Source: Edwardsiella piscicida
GTDB taxonomy: Bacteria > Pseudomonadota > Gammaproteobacteria > Enterobacterales > Enterobacteriaceae
Reading direction: 5' to 3'
Assembly (NCBI RefSeq): GCF_001896205.1
Contig: NZ_MPNU01000001.1
Span: 735,317 to 799,316 of the forward strand
DNA: 64,000 nt
The notes beneath the pieces were generated by a model that saw only the letters and a list, made by a program, of their open reading frames with translations, had not been told where the DNA came from and made no database searches. Made by a program: the position numbers and the translations under genes. Below are positions 9,335 through 20,399 of the stretch, in pieces (position 1 is the stretch's first letter; every line of letters begins with the position of its first letter).

Positions 9335-11164
9335 CTAGTCGCTGCCGATAAAACCGCCGGTCTGGTGAGCCCACAGCCGGGCATAGATGCCGTTTTGCCG
9401 CAGCAGCTCCCGATGGCTGCCCTGAGCGACTATCCGCCCGTGGTCCATGACGATAAGGCGATCCATGGCGGCGATGGTCGAGAGGCGGTGCGCGATGGCG
9501 ATCACCGTTTTTCCGGCCATCATCTGCGCCAGATTGTCCTGAATGGCGGCCTCGGCTTCAGAGTCGAGCGCGGAGGTCGCCTCGTCCATGATGAGAATGG
9601 GCGCATCCTTGAGCAAGACCCGGGCGATGGCGATACGCTGGCGCTGTCCACCGGACAGCTTGACCCCGCGCTCGCCGACCTGGGTGTCATAACCGCGCTG
9701 GCCTGTATCGTCAGCCAGTTGGCAAATAAAGTCATGCGCCTCCGCCCGCCGGCAGGCCGCGATCATCTCCGCCTCGCTGGCCTGCGGATTGCCATACAGC
9801 AGGTTTTCGCGGATTGAGCGGTGCAGCAGGGCGGTATCCTGGGTGATCATGCCTATCTGTCGGCGCAAAGAGGTCTGCGTAACCTCTGCGATGTTCTGGG
9901 CATCAAGGGTAATGCTGCCCGATTGCAGGTCATAAAAGCGCAGCAGCAGATGCATCAAACTGGACTTTCCGGCTCCGGAGCGGCCGACAATGGCGACCTT
10001 TTCACCGGGGCGGATGTGCAGATCCAGCCTATCGAACAGCGTCCGTCCGCCGGGGTAACCAAAGCCGACGGCGTTAAAACGAATCTCGCCGTGCGTCAGG
10101 CGCAGCGGTACAGCCCCCGGTTTATCGGCGACGTCGATGTCGTTGGCGACGGTATGGATGCTGTCAATGACCTGCCCGATGCTTTCAAACAGCGCGCGCA
10201 CCTCCCACATAATCCACTTGGACATGCCCTGTAGACGCAGGGCAAGACTGATGCCGACGGCGATGACGCCGACGCTGACCGCCTGCTGCTGCCACAGGGC
10301 GATAGACAGCGCCGCCAGGGAGAACAGCAGCAGATAGTTGATGACATCCACGCTGAACAGCAGCCCGGTCAGGGTACGCATCTGACGGTATACCGTGGCC
10401 AGATAGCGCTGCATGGCGTGTCGGGCATAGTCGCTTTCGCGCTGGTCATGGGAAAACAGTTTGACGGTGGTGATGTGGGTATAGGTGTCCACGATGGTGC
10501 CGCTCATCACGGACTGCGCGTTGGCCTGCTCGCTGGCGATACGCCGCAGACGCGGCAGGAGACGGATCTGAATCAGGATATAGGTCGCCAGCCACAGCAG
10601 TAAGGGGATCAGCAGCAGCGTATCGACGCTGGCGATCATGACCAGCACCGAGATCAGATACACCAGAATATAGATCAGCAGGTCGACCATTTTCATGACC
10701 ACTTCGCGCACCGATTGGGCGCTTTGCATCACTTTTGTCGCCACTCGCCCGGCGAAATCACGCTGAAAAAACGCGATGCTCTGGCCGAGGAGATAGCGGT
10801 GTACCTGCCAACGGACGGCCATGGGGTAGTTTCCCAGAATACTTTGGTGCAGCAGGTTCGAATGCAGCCAGGCCAGTAAGGGCATGACCGCCAGCACCAG
10901 AATCGCCATGCCGATCAGGCTGGGGCGTTGATCGGTCCAGAACGTGGCGCGTTCGGCGTGACTAAGCAGGTCGACCAGCTCGCCCAGGTAGCGTAACAGC
11001 ATGACTTCGCAGACGGCGACGGCCGCGCTGAGCAGCGCCATGGCGCCGAGCGGACGTTCAAAACCGCGGGTGTAGTGGCGACAGAAGCCGAACAGCGTCG
11101 CCGGCGGCTTTTGGGGATCCGGTGACGGAAACGGCTCCGTCAGTCGTTCGAACCAATGAAACAT
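9335..11164 (-). CDS. ABC exporter half-transporter (MsbA-like, permease fused to ATPase)
   Basis: Half-transporter of 609 residues: an N-terminal six-helix exporter membrane domain (about residues 45-330) and a C-terminal ATPase domain (about 360-600). ATPase motifs are GRSGAGKSS (Walker A), [14 protein letters not shown] (signature), ILIMDEATSALD (Walker B) and AHRLST (H-loop). It would act as a homodimer in the inner membrane, exporting a lipid, drug, peptide or siderophore-type molecule; the substrate is unknown. The ATG at 11164 has an AGGG about nine bases upstream. It is divergent from the fhuC-like gene, and a Fur-box-like sequence lies between them, so iron control is plausible but unproven. 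Confidence 0.85.
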   Translation of the reverse strand: MFHWFERLTEPFPSPDPQKPPATLFGFCRHYTRGFERPLGAMALLSAAVAVCEVMLLRYLGELVDLLSHAERATFWTDQRPSLIGMAILVLAVMPLLAWLHSNLLHQSILGNYPMAVRWQVHRYLLGQSIAFFQRDFAGRVATKVMQSAQSVREVVMKMVDLLIYILVYLISVLVMIASVDTLLLIPLLLWLATYILIQIRLLPRLRRIASEQANAQSVMSGTIVDTYTHITTVKLFSHDQRESDYARHAMQRYLATVYRQMRTLTGLLFSVDVINYLLLFSLAALSIALWQQQAVSVGVIAVGISLALRLQGMSKWIMWEVRALFESIGQVIDSIHTVANDIDVADKPGAVPLRLTHGEIRFNAVGFGYPGGRTLFDRLDLHIRPGEKVAIVGRSGAGKSSLMHLLLRFYDLQSGSITLDAQNIAEVTQTSLRRQIGMITQDTALLHRSIRENLLYGNPQASEAEMIAACRRAEAHDFICQLADDTGQRGYDTQVGERGVKLSGGQRQRIAIARVLLKDAPILIMDEATSALDSEAEAAIQDNLAQMMAGKTVIAIAHRLSTIAAMDRLIVMDHGRIVAQGSHRELLRQNGIYARLWAHQTGGFIGSD

Positions 11165-11190
11165 GGATAAACCCTGGATGGCACGCAGAG

Positions 11191-11245
11191 TTGCCAAGTG
11201 GAAAAGGTGAATATAGAATGCAAATGATAATAAAAATGGTTATCA
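11191..11245 (+). promoter_or_regulatory. promoter with Fur-box-like operator ahead of the siderophore importer genes
   Basis: A sigma70-type promoter is visible: TTGCCA (11191-11196), a 17-bp spacer, then TAGAAT (11214-11219). The predicted transcription start falls in AAATGATAATAAAAATGG (11222-11239), followed by TTATCAATTGGTATCAATT, which resembles overlapping Fur hexamers (GATAAT repeats). Repression by Fe-Fur is the expected mode. The same element may also act on the divergent ABC exporter. The match is by eye. Confidence 0.6.
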
Positions 11246-11275
11246 ATTGGTATCAATTCATCACAAGGGAATGCC

Positions 11276-12049
11276 ATGTTTTCGCTAACCAACCTAGAGG
11301 TTGTGCGCGGGGGACGCGAGGTCCTGGCTATCGAACATTTGACGATCCCAACGGATCGTCTGACGGTGATTCTGGGACATAACGGGTCCGGTAAATCGAC
11401 GCTGGTCAGCCTGCTGGCCGGTCAGCTGCGCCCCGACGGCGGCCAGATCGCTCTGGATGGGCAGGCGCTGTCATCCCTCTCCGCCGGCGCACTGGCGCGG
11501 CGGGTGGCATTTTTACCGCAGAAGCTGCCCGCCAGCGCCGGGCTGACCGTGAGAGAGCTGGTGCGCCTGGGCCGCTTTCCCTGGCGTGGCATGCTGGGAC
11601 GCTGGCGCCGGGAAGATCGGCAGCTCATTGACGCGGCGATGGCTGAGACTGGGGTGGCCCCCTTTGCCGATACGCTGGTGGATACGCTGTCCGGCGGGGA
11701 ACGCCAGCGGGCGTGGGTCGCCATGCTGTTGGCGCAGGCCTCCCCGTTGCTGATCCTCGATGAGCCGACCTCGGCGCTGGATATCCAGCACCAGTACCAA
11801 CTCATGGCGCTGCTATCGGCGCTGCCGCGCGGCGTCTTGGTCATTCTGCACGACCTGAATCTGGCGCTGCGCTATGCCGATCACGTGATCGCCCTGAAGC
11901 AGGGGCGCGTGGCCTTTGCTGGCTCGGCGGCGGCGTTGGCCGACGAGCAGCGACTGTCCGATCTGTACCAAACCCCGATCCGCCTGACGGATCACCCGCA
12001 TCCTACCCCCGGGGCGCCGCCTCATAAAGTTGCTATCATATGTGCTTGA
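11276..12049 (+). CDS. FhuC-like iron-siderophore ABC importer, ATP-binding subunit
   Basis: ATPase of an iron-siderophore importer of the FhuC/FecE/BtuD type; 257 residues. Walker A is GHNGSGKST, signature LSGGERQRAWVAM, Walker B LLILDEPTSALD, and the switch histidine lies in VILHDLNLALRYADH. The start follows AAGGGA by a few bases. It is the first gene of an apparent operon with the FhuD- and FhuB-like genes: its TGA overlaps the next ATG as TGATG. The gene order C-D-B is the same as fhuCDB of E. coli, which lies at another locus there. A Fur-box-like promoter precedes it. Confidence 0.88.
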   Translation: MFSLTNLEVVRGGREVLAIEHLTIPTDRLTVILGHNGSGKSTLVSLLAGQLRPDGGQIALDGQALSSLSAGALARRVAFLPQKLPASAGLTVRELVRLGRFPWRGMLGRWRREDRQLIDAAMAETGVAPFADTLVDTLSGGERQRAWVAMLLAQASPLLILDEPTSALDIQHQYQLMALLSALPRGVLVILHDLNLALRYADHVIALKQGRVAFAGSAAALADEQRLSDLYQTPIRLTDHPHPTPGAPPHKVAIICA

Positions 12050-12972
12050 TGTTTAATTTTATTTTTAGATTTTTTGCGCCATTGGCGCTGCTGATCTCCC
12101 TGTTCTCGTTCAGCGCGCAAGCGCTGACGGTCAGCGACAGCCGCGGTACTCATCAGCTACCGGCCGTGCCGACGCGGGCCGTGGTGCTGGACTGGGATCT
12201 GCTGGAGCAGACCATCGAGCTGGGGGTGACGCCGCTGGCCGCCACCGATCTGGACAGCTACCGCGAATGGGTGGCACAGCCGCTGATCCCGGCGCAGACG
12301 CAGAGCGTCGGCAGCCGAGAAGAGCCGAATCTGGAGCGCATCGCGGCGCTGAAACCCGATGTGATCCTCGCGAGCGAAATGCAGCAGGCGCTGCTGCCGC
12401 GCCTGACGCAGATTGCACCGGTGCTGTACTACACCAATTTTTCCGCCGCGGACGATCACGCCGCGGTGGCGATAATGCAGTTCCGCCAGCTGGCGCAGGT
12501 GTTTGGTCGTGAGGCGATTGCGGAACAGAAGCTGGCCGCGATGCAGGCTCGCTTTCAGCATTTATCACGGGCGCTGCGCGAGGCGTTTCATGGCCAGCTC
12601 CCCGCCGTCACGGTGATGCGCTTTGCCAGCACGACCTCAACCTACCTGTACACCACCAACGCTATGCCGGTCTATGTCCTGCGCCAACTGGGGATCACGC
12701 CCGCTCTGGCGCCGCCGCCGGCGCGCTGGGGGATTGTCCAGCAGCCGATCGCTGGGCTACAGCGGGTCGGTCAAGGCTACGTGCTTTACTTTCTGCCTTT
12801 TCATGACGCTGCGCGCCTGGACGCGACGCGACTATGGCAGGCGATGCCGTTTGTTCGCGGGCAGCGGGTGAGCGCCGTCCGTCCGGTCTGGAGCTATGGC
12901 GGCGCGATGTCATTACAGTATGCCGCAGAGGCGATGGCGGAAAGCCTGATGGCGCTGGCGGCGCAGAAATGA
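12049..12972 (+). CDS. FhuD-like periplasmic iron-siderophore binding protein
   Basis: Periplasmic binding protein of the FhuD/FepB (PF01497) class, 307 residues. An N-terminal hydrophobic signal (about residues 1-24, ending SAQA) precedes the mature protein. Shared features with FhuD include EEPNLERIAALKPDVIL, LWQAMPFVRGQRV and a tryptophan-tyrosine cluster near the C-terminus. It would deliver a ferric siderophore, most likely a hydroxamate, to the FhuB-like permease. ATG at 12049 shares its A with the upstream TGA; an ATG at 12040 (three residues longer) is also possible. Its stop overlaps the next start as ATGA. Confidence 0.85.
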   Translation: MFNFIFRFFAPLALLISLFSFSAQALTVSDSRGTHQLPAVPTRAVVLDWDLLEQTIELGVTPLAATDLDSYREWVAQPLIPAQTQSVGSREEPNLERIAALKPDVILASEMQQALLPRLTQIAPVLYYTNFSAADDHAAVAIMQFRQLAQVFGREAIAEQKLAAMQARFQHLSRALREAFHGQLPAVTVMRFASTTSTYLYTTNAMPVYVLRQLGITPALAPPPARWGIVQQPIAGLQRVGQGYVLYFLPFHDAARLDATRLWQAMPFVRGQRVSAVRPVWSYGGAMSLQYAAEAMAESLMALAAQK

Positions 12973-14963
12973 GCGGCGGAGTAAGGCTGGCGGCGCCGCT
13001 GCTGCTGCTGGCGCTGGCCGTGGCATCGCTGCAGTGGGCGCAGCCGCTGACGCTGCTACAGCAATGGCAGCTTCTGCTGGCCCCGCAGCAGGCGCAGAGC
13101 CTTGACGACATTCTGTGGCTGTATTCGCAGCTACCGCGTCTGGCGATCACGCTGTTGGTGGGGGCTACGCTGGGTCTGGCCGGCAGCGTGATGCAGCAGC
13201 TGACCCAGAATGCGCTGATGTCGCCGCTGACGATGGGCACCTCGTCGGGAGCATGGCTGGCATTGGTCCTGTTGGCGGCATTCTGGCCTGCGCAGCAGGC
13301 GCAGTGGGGGGCCCTTGCTGCGATGGGGGGGGCTTTGCTGGCCTTTGCCCTGATTGTACTGATCGTTGGACTGGACAACATGACCGGCCTGCCGATGGTC
13401 ATCGCCGGCATGGTGATTAACATTCTGCTCGGTGCGCTGGCGTCGGCGGTGCTGCTGCTACAGCACCCCTATGCGCAGAACATTTTCCTCTGGGGCAGCG
13501 GCGACTTGACGCAAAGCGACTGGGGGTGGGTGCGCTGGTTATTACCCCGTTTGGCGCCGGCTCTCCTGTTGCTACTGTTCGCCCCGCGGGTGCTACAGCT
13601 GCTGCGCCTGGGGCACCAGGGGGCGCAGGCGCGCGGCGTGGCGGTGGTTCCGCTCTTTTTTGCGTTGATGCTGTTGACCATCTGGCTGGTCTCTGCGGCG
13701 GTGACGGCCGTCGGGCTGATCGGTTTTATCGGCCTGCTGACGCCCAACATCGTGCGGGCGCTGGGGGTGCGGACGCCGCGGGGCGAGCTGTATGCCAGTC
13801 TGCTGGGCGGAGCGCTGCTGTTACTGCTGACCGATGCGCTGGCGCAGGGGGCGTCGCTGTGGCTGGGGCAGCTCTTGCCGACCGGCGTGGTGGCCGCCGC
13901 TATCGGTGCTCCGGCGCTGATCCTGTTCAGCCGGCGTCGCCTGAGCGCGCCGGATGGCCTGGGGGCACCGCTGATATCGGCCCGCGGACGGGTTTCAAGG
14001 TGGGTCAGCGCGGCGTTGGCGGCGCTTTTTGCGTTGGCGTTGCTCGGCTATCTGACCTACCAGCCGGAGGCGGCGGGCTGGCCCTTTGCCTGGCCACAGG
14101 CGTATCAGTGGGCGCTGCGCTGGCCGCGGGCGCTGGCCGCGTTGAGCTGCGGCGTGGCGCTGGCGCTGGCGGGCGTTCTGTTACAGCGTCTGATTTATAA
14201 CCCGTTGGCCAGCCCCGATCTGCTGGGCGTCTCTTCCGGCGCCACGTTGACGCTGGTTTTGGCGATGCTGTGGTGTGGCCAGACGCTAACGGCCTTGTTG
14301 CAGTGGGGCGTCGGCCTGGCGGGCAGTCTGGCGGTACTGGCGGCATTGATGGCGCTGGGGCGTCGCCAGCGTTACGCCCCGGCCAGCGTGATCCTGACCG
14401 GTATCGCGATGACGGCGCTGCTGCAGGCGCTGGTGCAGTTTTGCCTGGCGCAGGGGAGCCAGGACAGCTACCGCATTTTGCAGTGGCTGGCGGGCTCTAC
14501 CTACCGGGTGACGGCCGCGCAGGCGCTGCTGCTCTCTGCGCTGACGGCGCTGCTGCTGCTGTTGGCGCTGTCTGTCGCGCGCGCCCTGACGCTGCTTTCC
14601 ATCGGTCGCGCCTTTTCCCAGGCCCGTGGATTGAACAGCGCGAGGGCCGCGGCGCTGCTGTTGGTGCTGGTGGCGCTGCTGTGCGCCATTGCGACGGCGG
14701 CGATTGGTCCGGTGGCCTTTGTCGGCCTGATGGCGCCGCACCTGGCACAGATGCTGGGCGCGCGGACGGCCAAGGCGCAGATGGGGCTGGCCGCGTTGCT
14801 GGGGGCTGCGACGCTGCTGTGGGCAGACTGGCTGGGGCAGGCCTTACTGTACCCCCGTGCGATGGCGGCCGGGACGCTGGTTGCTATCATCGGGGCCGCC
14901 TATTTCCTGCTGCTGCTGATCGTTGGGCGCCTGACGCGACGCCGTCTTCAGCGCGTCGCGTAG
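12969..14963 (+). CDS. FhuB-like double permease for iron-siderophore uptake
   Basis: Inner-membrane permease with two fused FecCD halves, 664 residues (E. coli FhuB 660), about 20 hydrophobic segments. Each half carries the family blocks: LVGATLGLAGSVMQQLTQN and GTSSGAWLAL in the first, VALALAGVLLQRLIYNPLA and LGVSSGATLTL in the second, and GFIGLLTPNIVR and AFVGLMAPHLAQ as coupling-loop regions. A single gene for both halves is typical of FhuB rather than FepDG or BtuC. The ATG at 12969 overlaps the binding-protein stop by 4 bp, so the three genes are likely co-translated. Confidence 0.9.
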   Translation: MSGGVRLAAPLLLLALAVASLQWAQPLTLLQQWQLLLAPQQAQSLDDILWLYSQLPRLAITLLVGATLGLAGSVMQQLTQNALMSPLTMGTSSGAWLALVLLAAFWPAQQAQWGALAAMGGALLAFALIVLIVGLDNMTGLPMVIAGMVINILLGALASAVLLLQHPYAQNIFLWGSGDLTQSDWGWVRWLLPRLAPALLLLLFAPRVLQLLRLGHQGAQARGVAVVPLFFALMLLTIWLVSAAVTAVGLIGFIGLLTPNIVRALGVRTPRGELYASLLGGALLLLLTDALAQGASLWLGQLLPTGVVAAAIGAPALILFSRRRLSAPDGLGAPLISARGRVSRWVSAALAALFALALLGYLTYQPEAAGWPFAWPQAYQWALRWPRALAALSCGVALALAGVLLQRLIYNPLASPDLLGVSSGATLTLVLAMLWCGQTLTALLQWGVGLAGSLAVLAALMALGRRQRYAPASVILTGIAMTALLQALVQFCLAQGSQDSYRILQWLAGSTYRVTAAQALLLSALTALLLLLALSVARALTLLSIGRAFSQARGLNSARAAALLLVLVALLCAIATAAIGPVAFVGLMAPHLAQMLGARTAKAQMGLAALLGAATLLWADWLGQALLYPRAMAAGTLVAIIGAAYFLLLLIVGRLTRRRLQRVA

Positions 14964-15023
14964 CGGTACGATCCGCGGCGCGGAGCCACGCAGCGCGTAC
15001 GGCGTTTTGGGTTGTTTTTGCGT

Positions 15024-15042
15024 AATGATTATAAAAATCATT
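15024..15042. promoter_or_regulatory. Fur box ahead of the TonB-dependent receptor
   Basis: AATGATTATAAAAATCATT is a 19-base perfect inverted repeat (AATGATT/AATCATT, 5-base centre) closely matching Fur operators, 33 bp before the receptor ATG. Iron repression of the receptor is inferred from it. Confidence 0.72.
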
Positions 15043-15074
15043 TTTATTTTTGTTTTATTTATATAAGGGAAATT

Positions 15075-17240
15075 ATGTCATCACTGCGTTTATCCCGCAT
15101 GGGCGTGGGGCTGTTTGGCGCAATCTCGGTAGGCTGCACGTCTGTTGCGATGGCGGAGGAGAGCGCTCGCCCGGCGGATGAGATCACGGTCAGCGGCTCG
15201 CAGGTCGCGCTGGGCGACAGCTATGAGGGCGGTCAGGTCGCGCGCACCGGGCGGCTGGGCATGCTGGGCAACAGTGACTTTATGGATGCCCCCTTTACCC
15301 TGACCAGCTACACCTCGGCGCTGATTGAGCAGCAGCAGGCGGCCAGCGTGGCCGATGTGTTGCAAAACGATCCCACCGTGCGGGTGGCCAAGGGATTCGG
15401 CAACTTCCAAGAGCTGTATATGATCCGCGGTTTTCCGGTGTACTCCGATGATATGACCCTAAACGGGGTCTACGGAATTTTACCGCGTCAGTTTGTCGCC
15501 GCCGAAATGCTGGAGCGGGTTGAAGTGCTGCGCGGTGCCAACACCTTCCTGAACGGCGCGGCGCCCGGCGGCAGCGCCGTCGGGGGGATGGTGAACTTGG
15601 TGCCGAAGCGGGCAGGGCATGCGCCGCTGACGCGGGTCACCGGCGGTGTGCAGGGCGATGGTCAGGGCTACGCGGCGTTGGATGTGGCCCGACGCTTTGG
15701 TGACGATGAGGCCAACGGTATTCGGGTTAATCTGGTCGGCCGGGACGGCAAGAGCGCGGTTGCTCGCGAGAAACAGCGCCTCGGTGCGCTCTCCGTCGGT
15801 TTCGACCACCGCCGTGACCGGCTGCAGCTGTCGGCGGATATCGGTTATCAGGATCACCATATCGATGCGCCGCGCCCCAGCGTCACGCCGGGGGGGCCGA
15901 CGCTGCCCGCGGCGCCGTCGGCCAATAAAAACTATGCCCAGGACTGGACATATACCGATGAGAAGCAGCTGTTTGGCGTCGTGCGCGGTGAGTATTTACT
16001 GAATGACAGCACCCGTGTCTGGCTGGGGGCGGGGGCGCGACAGGGTAAAGAGCATAACCTGTTGGCTAATCCCACGGCCGATGGCGATGGGGTGCTCTCG
16101 GCCTACCTGTTCGAAAACGTCAGGCAGGATAACGTATTGTCTGCCGATGTCGGCGTACGTCACGATCTGACCACCGGCCGCGTCAACCATACGCTGGTGC
16201 TCTCCGCGGCGGCGTATCAGCTGCGCTCCAAGAATGGGTGGGCCATGTCGCCTACGTTCAGCGGCTTCGGGACGCTGAATGACATGAGTTCGGTGGCTCG
16301 CCCGGAGGCCAGTTTCTTCGGTGGGTCGCTCAGCGATGCGCGGGAGACGGAGCGTAACAGCAGCCACAGCGTGGCGCTGGCTGATACCCTGGGCCTGCTG
16401 GAGGATAAGATCAAGCTGACGCTCGGCGGCCGCTGGCAGCGTCTGGAAACCCGCTCTTATGACTATGATAGCGGCGCCCTCAGCGGTCGCTATGGGAAAA
16501 ACGCGCTGACACCGTTCGTCGGTGCGCTGTATCAGCCATCGCTGGACGTGGCGCTGTTCGCCAACTACGCCGAGGCGCTGCTGCCCAGCGGGGTGGCGCC
16601 GGCAACCAGCAATGGCGTAACGGTAAGCAATGCCGGCCAGGTCTTTGCGCCGTTCCGCGCCCGGCAGATCGAGGCGGGGGCCAAATATGACAATGGCATG
16701 TTGGGGGCATCGGTCAGCCTGTTCCAGATTACCCGCCCAGAGTTTCGCTTGGACGGTACCACCTATACCGATAACGGCGAGCAGCGTAACCGCGGGATTG
16801 AGCTGACGCTGTTTGGTAAACCCCATGAGCGCGTCACGATGCTAGGGGGGGTAACGCTGCTGGATGCCCGGCAGCAAAAGAGCTCGCTCGGCGGTCAGGA
16901 TGGGAAGCGGGCGATTGGCGTGCCGGCCGTTCAGGCAAACCTGAATCTGGGCTGGGAGACGCCGTTTATCGACGGGCTGGCGCTGGAGGGGCGCGCGGTC
17001 TATACCGCCTCTCAGTATGCGGATGCCGCCAATACCCTGTCTATTCCGGCGTGGGTACGGGTCGATCTGGGGACGCGCTATGCGCTGAAGCTCGACGGTC
17101 ATGACGTGACGCTGCGCGCGCGGGTAGAGAACCTGAGCGATAAGCGCTACTGGTCATCCGTCGGCGGTTATCCGGGCAGTAACTATCTGGTGCAGGGCAA
17201 CCCGCGCACCTTCATCCTTTCTGCCAGCTACGACTTCTAA
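15075..17240 (+). CDS. TonB-dependent siderophore receptor (FcuA/FhuE-like)
   Basis: Outer-membrane ferric-siderophore receptor of 721 residues. A signal peptide (about residues 1-28) is followed by a TonB-box-like segment near DEITVSG, a plug domain (ADVLQNDPTVRVAKGFGNF; MIRGFPVYSDDMTLNG; VEVLRGANTFLNGAAPGG) and a 22-strand-type barrel that ends in a terminal phenylalanine (LSASYDF), as expected for BAM-assembled proteins. From memory it most resembles the ferrichrome receptor FcuA of Yersinia; the exact ligand is not readable. The ATG at 15075 has AAGGGA upstream. It lies 111 bp after the FhuB-like gene with its own Fur box, completing a self-contained uptake set. Confidence 0.88.
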   Translation: MSSLRLSRMGVGLFGAISVGCTSVAMAEESARPADEITVSGSQVALGDSYEGGQVARTGRLGMLGNSDFMDAPFTLTSYTSALIEQQQAASVADVLQNDPTVRVAKGFGNFQELYMIRGFPVYSDDMTLNGVYGILPRQFVAAEMLERVEVLRGANTFLNGAAPGGSAVGGMVNLVPKRAGHAPLTRVTGGVQGDGQGYAALDVARRFGDDEANGIRVNLVGRDGKSAVAREKQRLGALSVGFDHRRDRLQLSADIGYQDHHIDAPRPSVTPGGPTLPAAPSANKNYAQDWTYTDEKQLFGVVRGEYLLNDSTRVWLGAGARQGKEHNLLANPTADGDGVLSAYLFENVRQDNVLSADVGVRHDLTTGRVNHTLVLSAAAYQLRSKNGWAMSPTFSGFGTLNDMSSVARPEASFFGGSLSDARETERNSSHSVALADTLGLLEDKIKLTLGGRWQRLETRSYDYDSGALSGRYGKNALTPFVGALYQPSLDVALFANYAEALLPSGVAPATSNGVTVSNAGQVFAPFRARQIEAGAKYDNGMLGASVSLFQITRPEFRLDGTTYTDNGEQRNRGIELTLFGKPHERVTMLGGVTLLDARQQKSSLGGQDGKRAIGVPAVQANLNLGWETPFIDGLALEGRAVYTASQYADAANTLSIPAWVRVDLGTRYALKLDGHDVTLRARVENLSDKRYWSSVGGYPGSNYLVQGNPRTFILSASYDF

Positions 17241-17279
17241 CCTAACGGCGGCCGGGTGATACCCGCGCCGCCGCGGTCG

Positions 17280-17882
17280 TTAACGCAGAAACGCGGGCCG
17301 ACGCGCTTCGTAGTCGGCGATGGCCGATGCCTGCCGCAGCGTCAGGCCGATGCCGTCCAGACCGTGGATCAGGCAATGGCGGCGGAACGGGTCCAGCGTA
17401 AAGGTATAGCACGCGTCGCCCGCCTGCAGCGTTTGCTGCTCCACGTCCACGCTAAACGCGATGCCGGGCGATGCGCCGACCAGGGCAAACAGCGTCGCTA
17501 TCTGCGCCTCGTCGAGGATGATGGGCAGCAGCTGGCTGTTAAACGCATTGCCGTAAAAGATATCGGCAAAGCTGGGGGCGATAACCACGCGAAACCCGTA
17601 GTCGGTCAGCGCCCAGGGCGCGTGCTCGCGCGATGATCCGCAGCCAAAGTTTTCCCGCGCCAGCAGAATACTGCCCTGCTGAAACGGGGGCTGATTCAGC
17701 ACGAACGCCGGGTTGGGCTGCTCCCCCGCCGCGTCCAGAAAGCGCCAGTCGTGAAACAGGTGGCGTCCAAAGCCACTGCGGGTCACCTTCTGCAGAAACT
17801 GCTTGGGAATAATGGCATCGGTATCCACGTTGGCGGCGTCCAGCGGGACGACGATGCCGGTATGGCGGGTGAACTCAGTCAT
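17280..17882 (-). CDS. leuD: 3-isopropylmalate dehydratase, small subunit
   Basis: Small subunit of isopropylmalate isomerase, which with LeuC interconverts 2- and 3-isopropylmalate in leucine synthesis. It has 200 residues (E. coli 201). Conserved segments are [40 protein letters not shown] and [19 protein letters not shown]. The ATG at 17882 is chosen because an AGGAG lies 8 bases upstream and the N-terminus matches other LeuD; the ATG six bases earlier is too close to the Shine-Dalgarno. It is the last gene of leuABCD and starts inside the end of leuC (8-bp overlap). It converges on the receptor gene. Confidence 0.96.
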   Translation of the reverse strand: MTEFTRHTGIVVPLDAANVDTDAIIPKQFLQKVTRSGFGRHLFHDWRFLDAAGEQPNPAFVLNQPPFQQGSILLARENFGCGSSREHAPWALTDYGFRVVIAPSFADIFYGNAFNSQLLPIILDEAQIATLFALVGASPGIAFSVDVEQQTLQAGDACYTFTLDPFRRHCLIHGLDGIGLTLRQASAIADYEARRPAFLR

Positions 17883-19290
17883 GGTCATGCTCCTGAAGCT
17901 GGCGAATATCGGCAAAGTGGCCGCAGACGGCGGCGGCGGCGGCCATGGCCGGGCTGACCAGATGAGTCCGCCCGCCGCGCCCCTGGCGCCCTTCAAAATT
18001 GCGGTTGCTGGTTGAGGCGCAGCGTTCACCGCTGCCCAGGCGGTCATTGTTCATCGCCAGGCACATGGAACAGCCCGGCAGGCGCCATTCAAAACCGGCC
18101 TCGGTAAAGATTTTGTCCAGCCCTTCGGCCTCGGCCTGCGCCTTGACGGGCCCAGAGCCGGGGACCACCATGGCCTGCACGCCCGGCGCGACCCGGCGTC
18201 CGCGGGCGATGGCGGCGGCGGCCCGCAGATCTTCAATGCGGGAGTTGGTACAGGAGCCGATAAAGACCCGATCGATGGCGACGTCGCTCATGCGCGTCCC
18301 CGGCTGCAGATCCATATAGGCCAGCGCTTTGTGGGCCGAGGCGCGGGCGATGGGGTCGGCCAGCGACGCCGGCGAGGGAATGGGCGTATCGATGGCGATG
18401 ACCTGGCCGGGATTGGTTCCCCAGGTGACCTGGGGGGCAATGTCATCGGCCTGCAGGGTCACGACGCGATCGTACTGCGCATCCGCATCAGAGCGCAGGG
18501 TGCGCCAATGGTCGACGGCCTGCTGCCACAGTGCGCCCTGCGGGGCAAACGGCCTCCCCTGAAGGTAGGCAAAGGTCGTGTCGTCCGGTGCGACAAGGCC
18601 GGCCTTGGCGCCCAGTTCGATAGCCATATTGCACAGCGTCATGCGTCCCTCCATCGACAGGGCCTGCACCGCCGGGCCGCAAAACTCCACCACATATCCG
18701 GTGCCGCCGGCGTGGCCGAGGTGCCCGATGACCGCCAGCACGATGTCCTTGGCGCTGATCCCCGCGGCGCATCTCCCCTGGATGGCTATCTGCATCGTAC
18801 GGGCGCGATCCTGCTTCAGGGTCTGGGTTGCCAGCACATGCTCCACCTCGGAGGTGCCGATGCCGAAGGCCAGCGCGCCGAAGGCGCCGTGGGTGGCGGT
18901 ATGGGAGTCGCCGCAGACGATGGTGGTTCCCGGCAGGGTCATGCCTTGCTCTGGGCCGATGACGTGGACTATCCCTTGGTGAGGATGGTGCAGATCGTAC
19001 AGCTGGACGCCGAACTCACGGCAGTTAGCCATCAGGGTTTCCATCTGAATTTGGGCCATCTCGCCGCAGGCGCGGATGTCGCGGCTCTGGGTGGAGACAT
19101 TATGATCCATGGTGGCAAAGGTATGCTCCGGCCGGCGCACCCGACGCCCCTGGGCGCGCAGCCCGTCGAAGGCCTGCGGTGAGGTGACCTCATGCACCAG
19201 GTGGCGATCGATATACAGCAGCGGGGTCTCGCCGGGCGTCTGATGGACGATATGGGCGTCATACAGCTTTTGGTACAGTGTCTTGCCCAT
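17875..19290 (-). CDS. leuC: 3-isopropylmalate dehydratase, large subunit
   Basis: Large, [4Fe-4S]-containing subunit of isopropylmalate isomerase (aconitase family); 471 residues. Family blocks include [58 protein letters not shown] and the C-terminal cluster region [14 protein letters not shown]. The cysteines in GSCTN and GCSMC are the expected iron-sulfur ligands. The C-terminus ends with an extra QLQEHDHD tail running over the leuD start. It begins 2 bp after the leuB stop, inside the leuABCD operon. Confidence 0.97.
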   Translation of the reverse strand: MGKTLYQKLYDAHIVHQTPGETPLLYIDRHLVHEVTSPQAFDGLRAQGRRVRRPEHTFATMDHNVSTQSRDIRACGEMAQIQMETLMANCREFGVQLYDLHHPHQGIVHVIGPEQGMTLPGTTIVCGDSHTATHGAFGALAFGIGTSEVEHVLATQTLKQDRARTMQIAIQGRCAAGISAKDIVLAVIGHLGHAGGTGYVVEFCGPAVQALSMEGRMTLCNMAIELGAKAGLVAPDDTTFAYLQGRPFAPQGALWQQAVDHWRTLRSDADAQYDRVVTLQADDIAPQVTWGTNPGQVIAIDTPIPSPASLADPIARASAHKALAYMDLQPGTRMSDVAIDRVFIGSCTNSRIEDLRAAAAIARGRRVAPGVQAMVVPGSGPVKAQAEAEGLDKIFTEAGFEWRLPGCSMCLAMNNDRLGSGERCASTSNRNFEGRQGRGGRTHLVSPAMAAAAAVCGHFADIRQLQEHDHD

Positions 19291-19292
19291 GC

Positions 19293-20399
<1,107 letters not shown>

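Noticed and set aside
17246-17272. G+C-rich inverted sequence between the receptor gene and leuD as a terminator
   Set aside because: Imperfect pairing and no T run; terminator function not supported.
18331-19182. Long plus-strand frames antisense to leuC and other leu genes
   Set aside because: They mirror the codon bias of the G+C-rich real genes on the opposite strand and show no protein family features.
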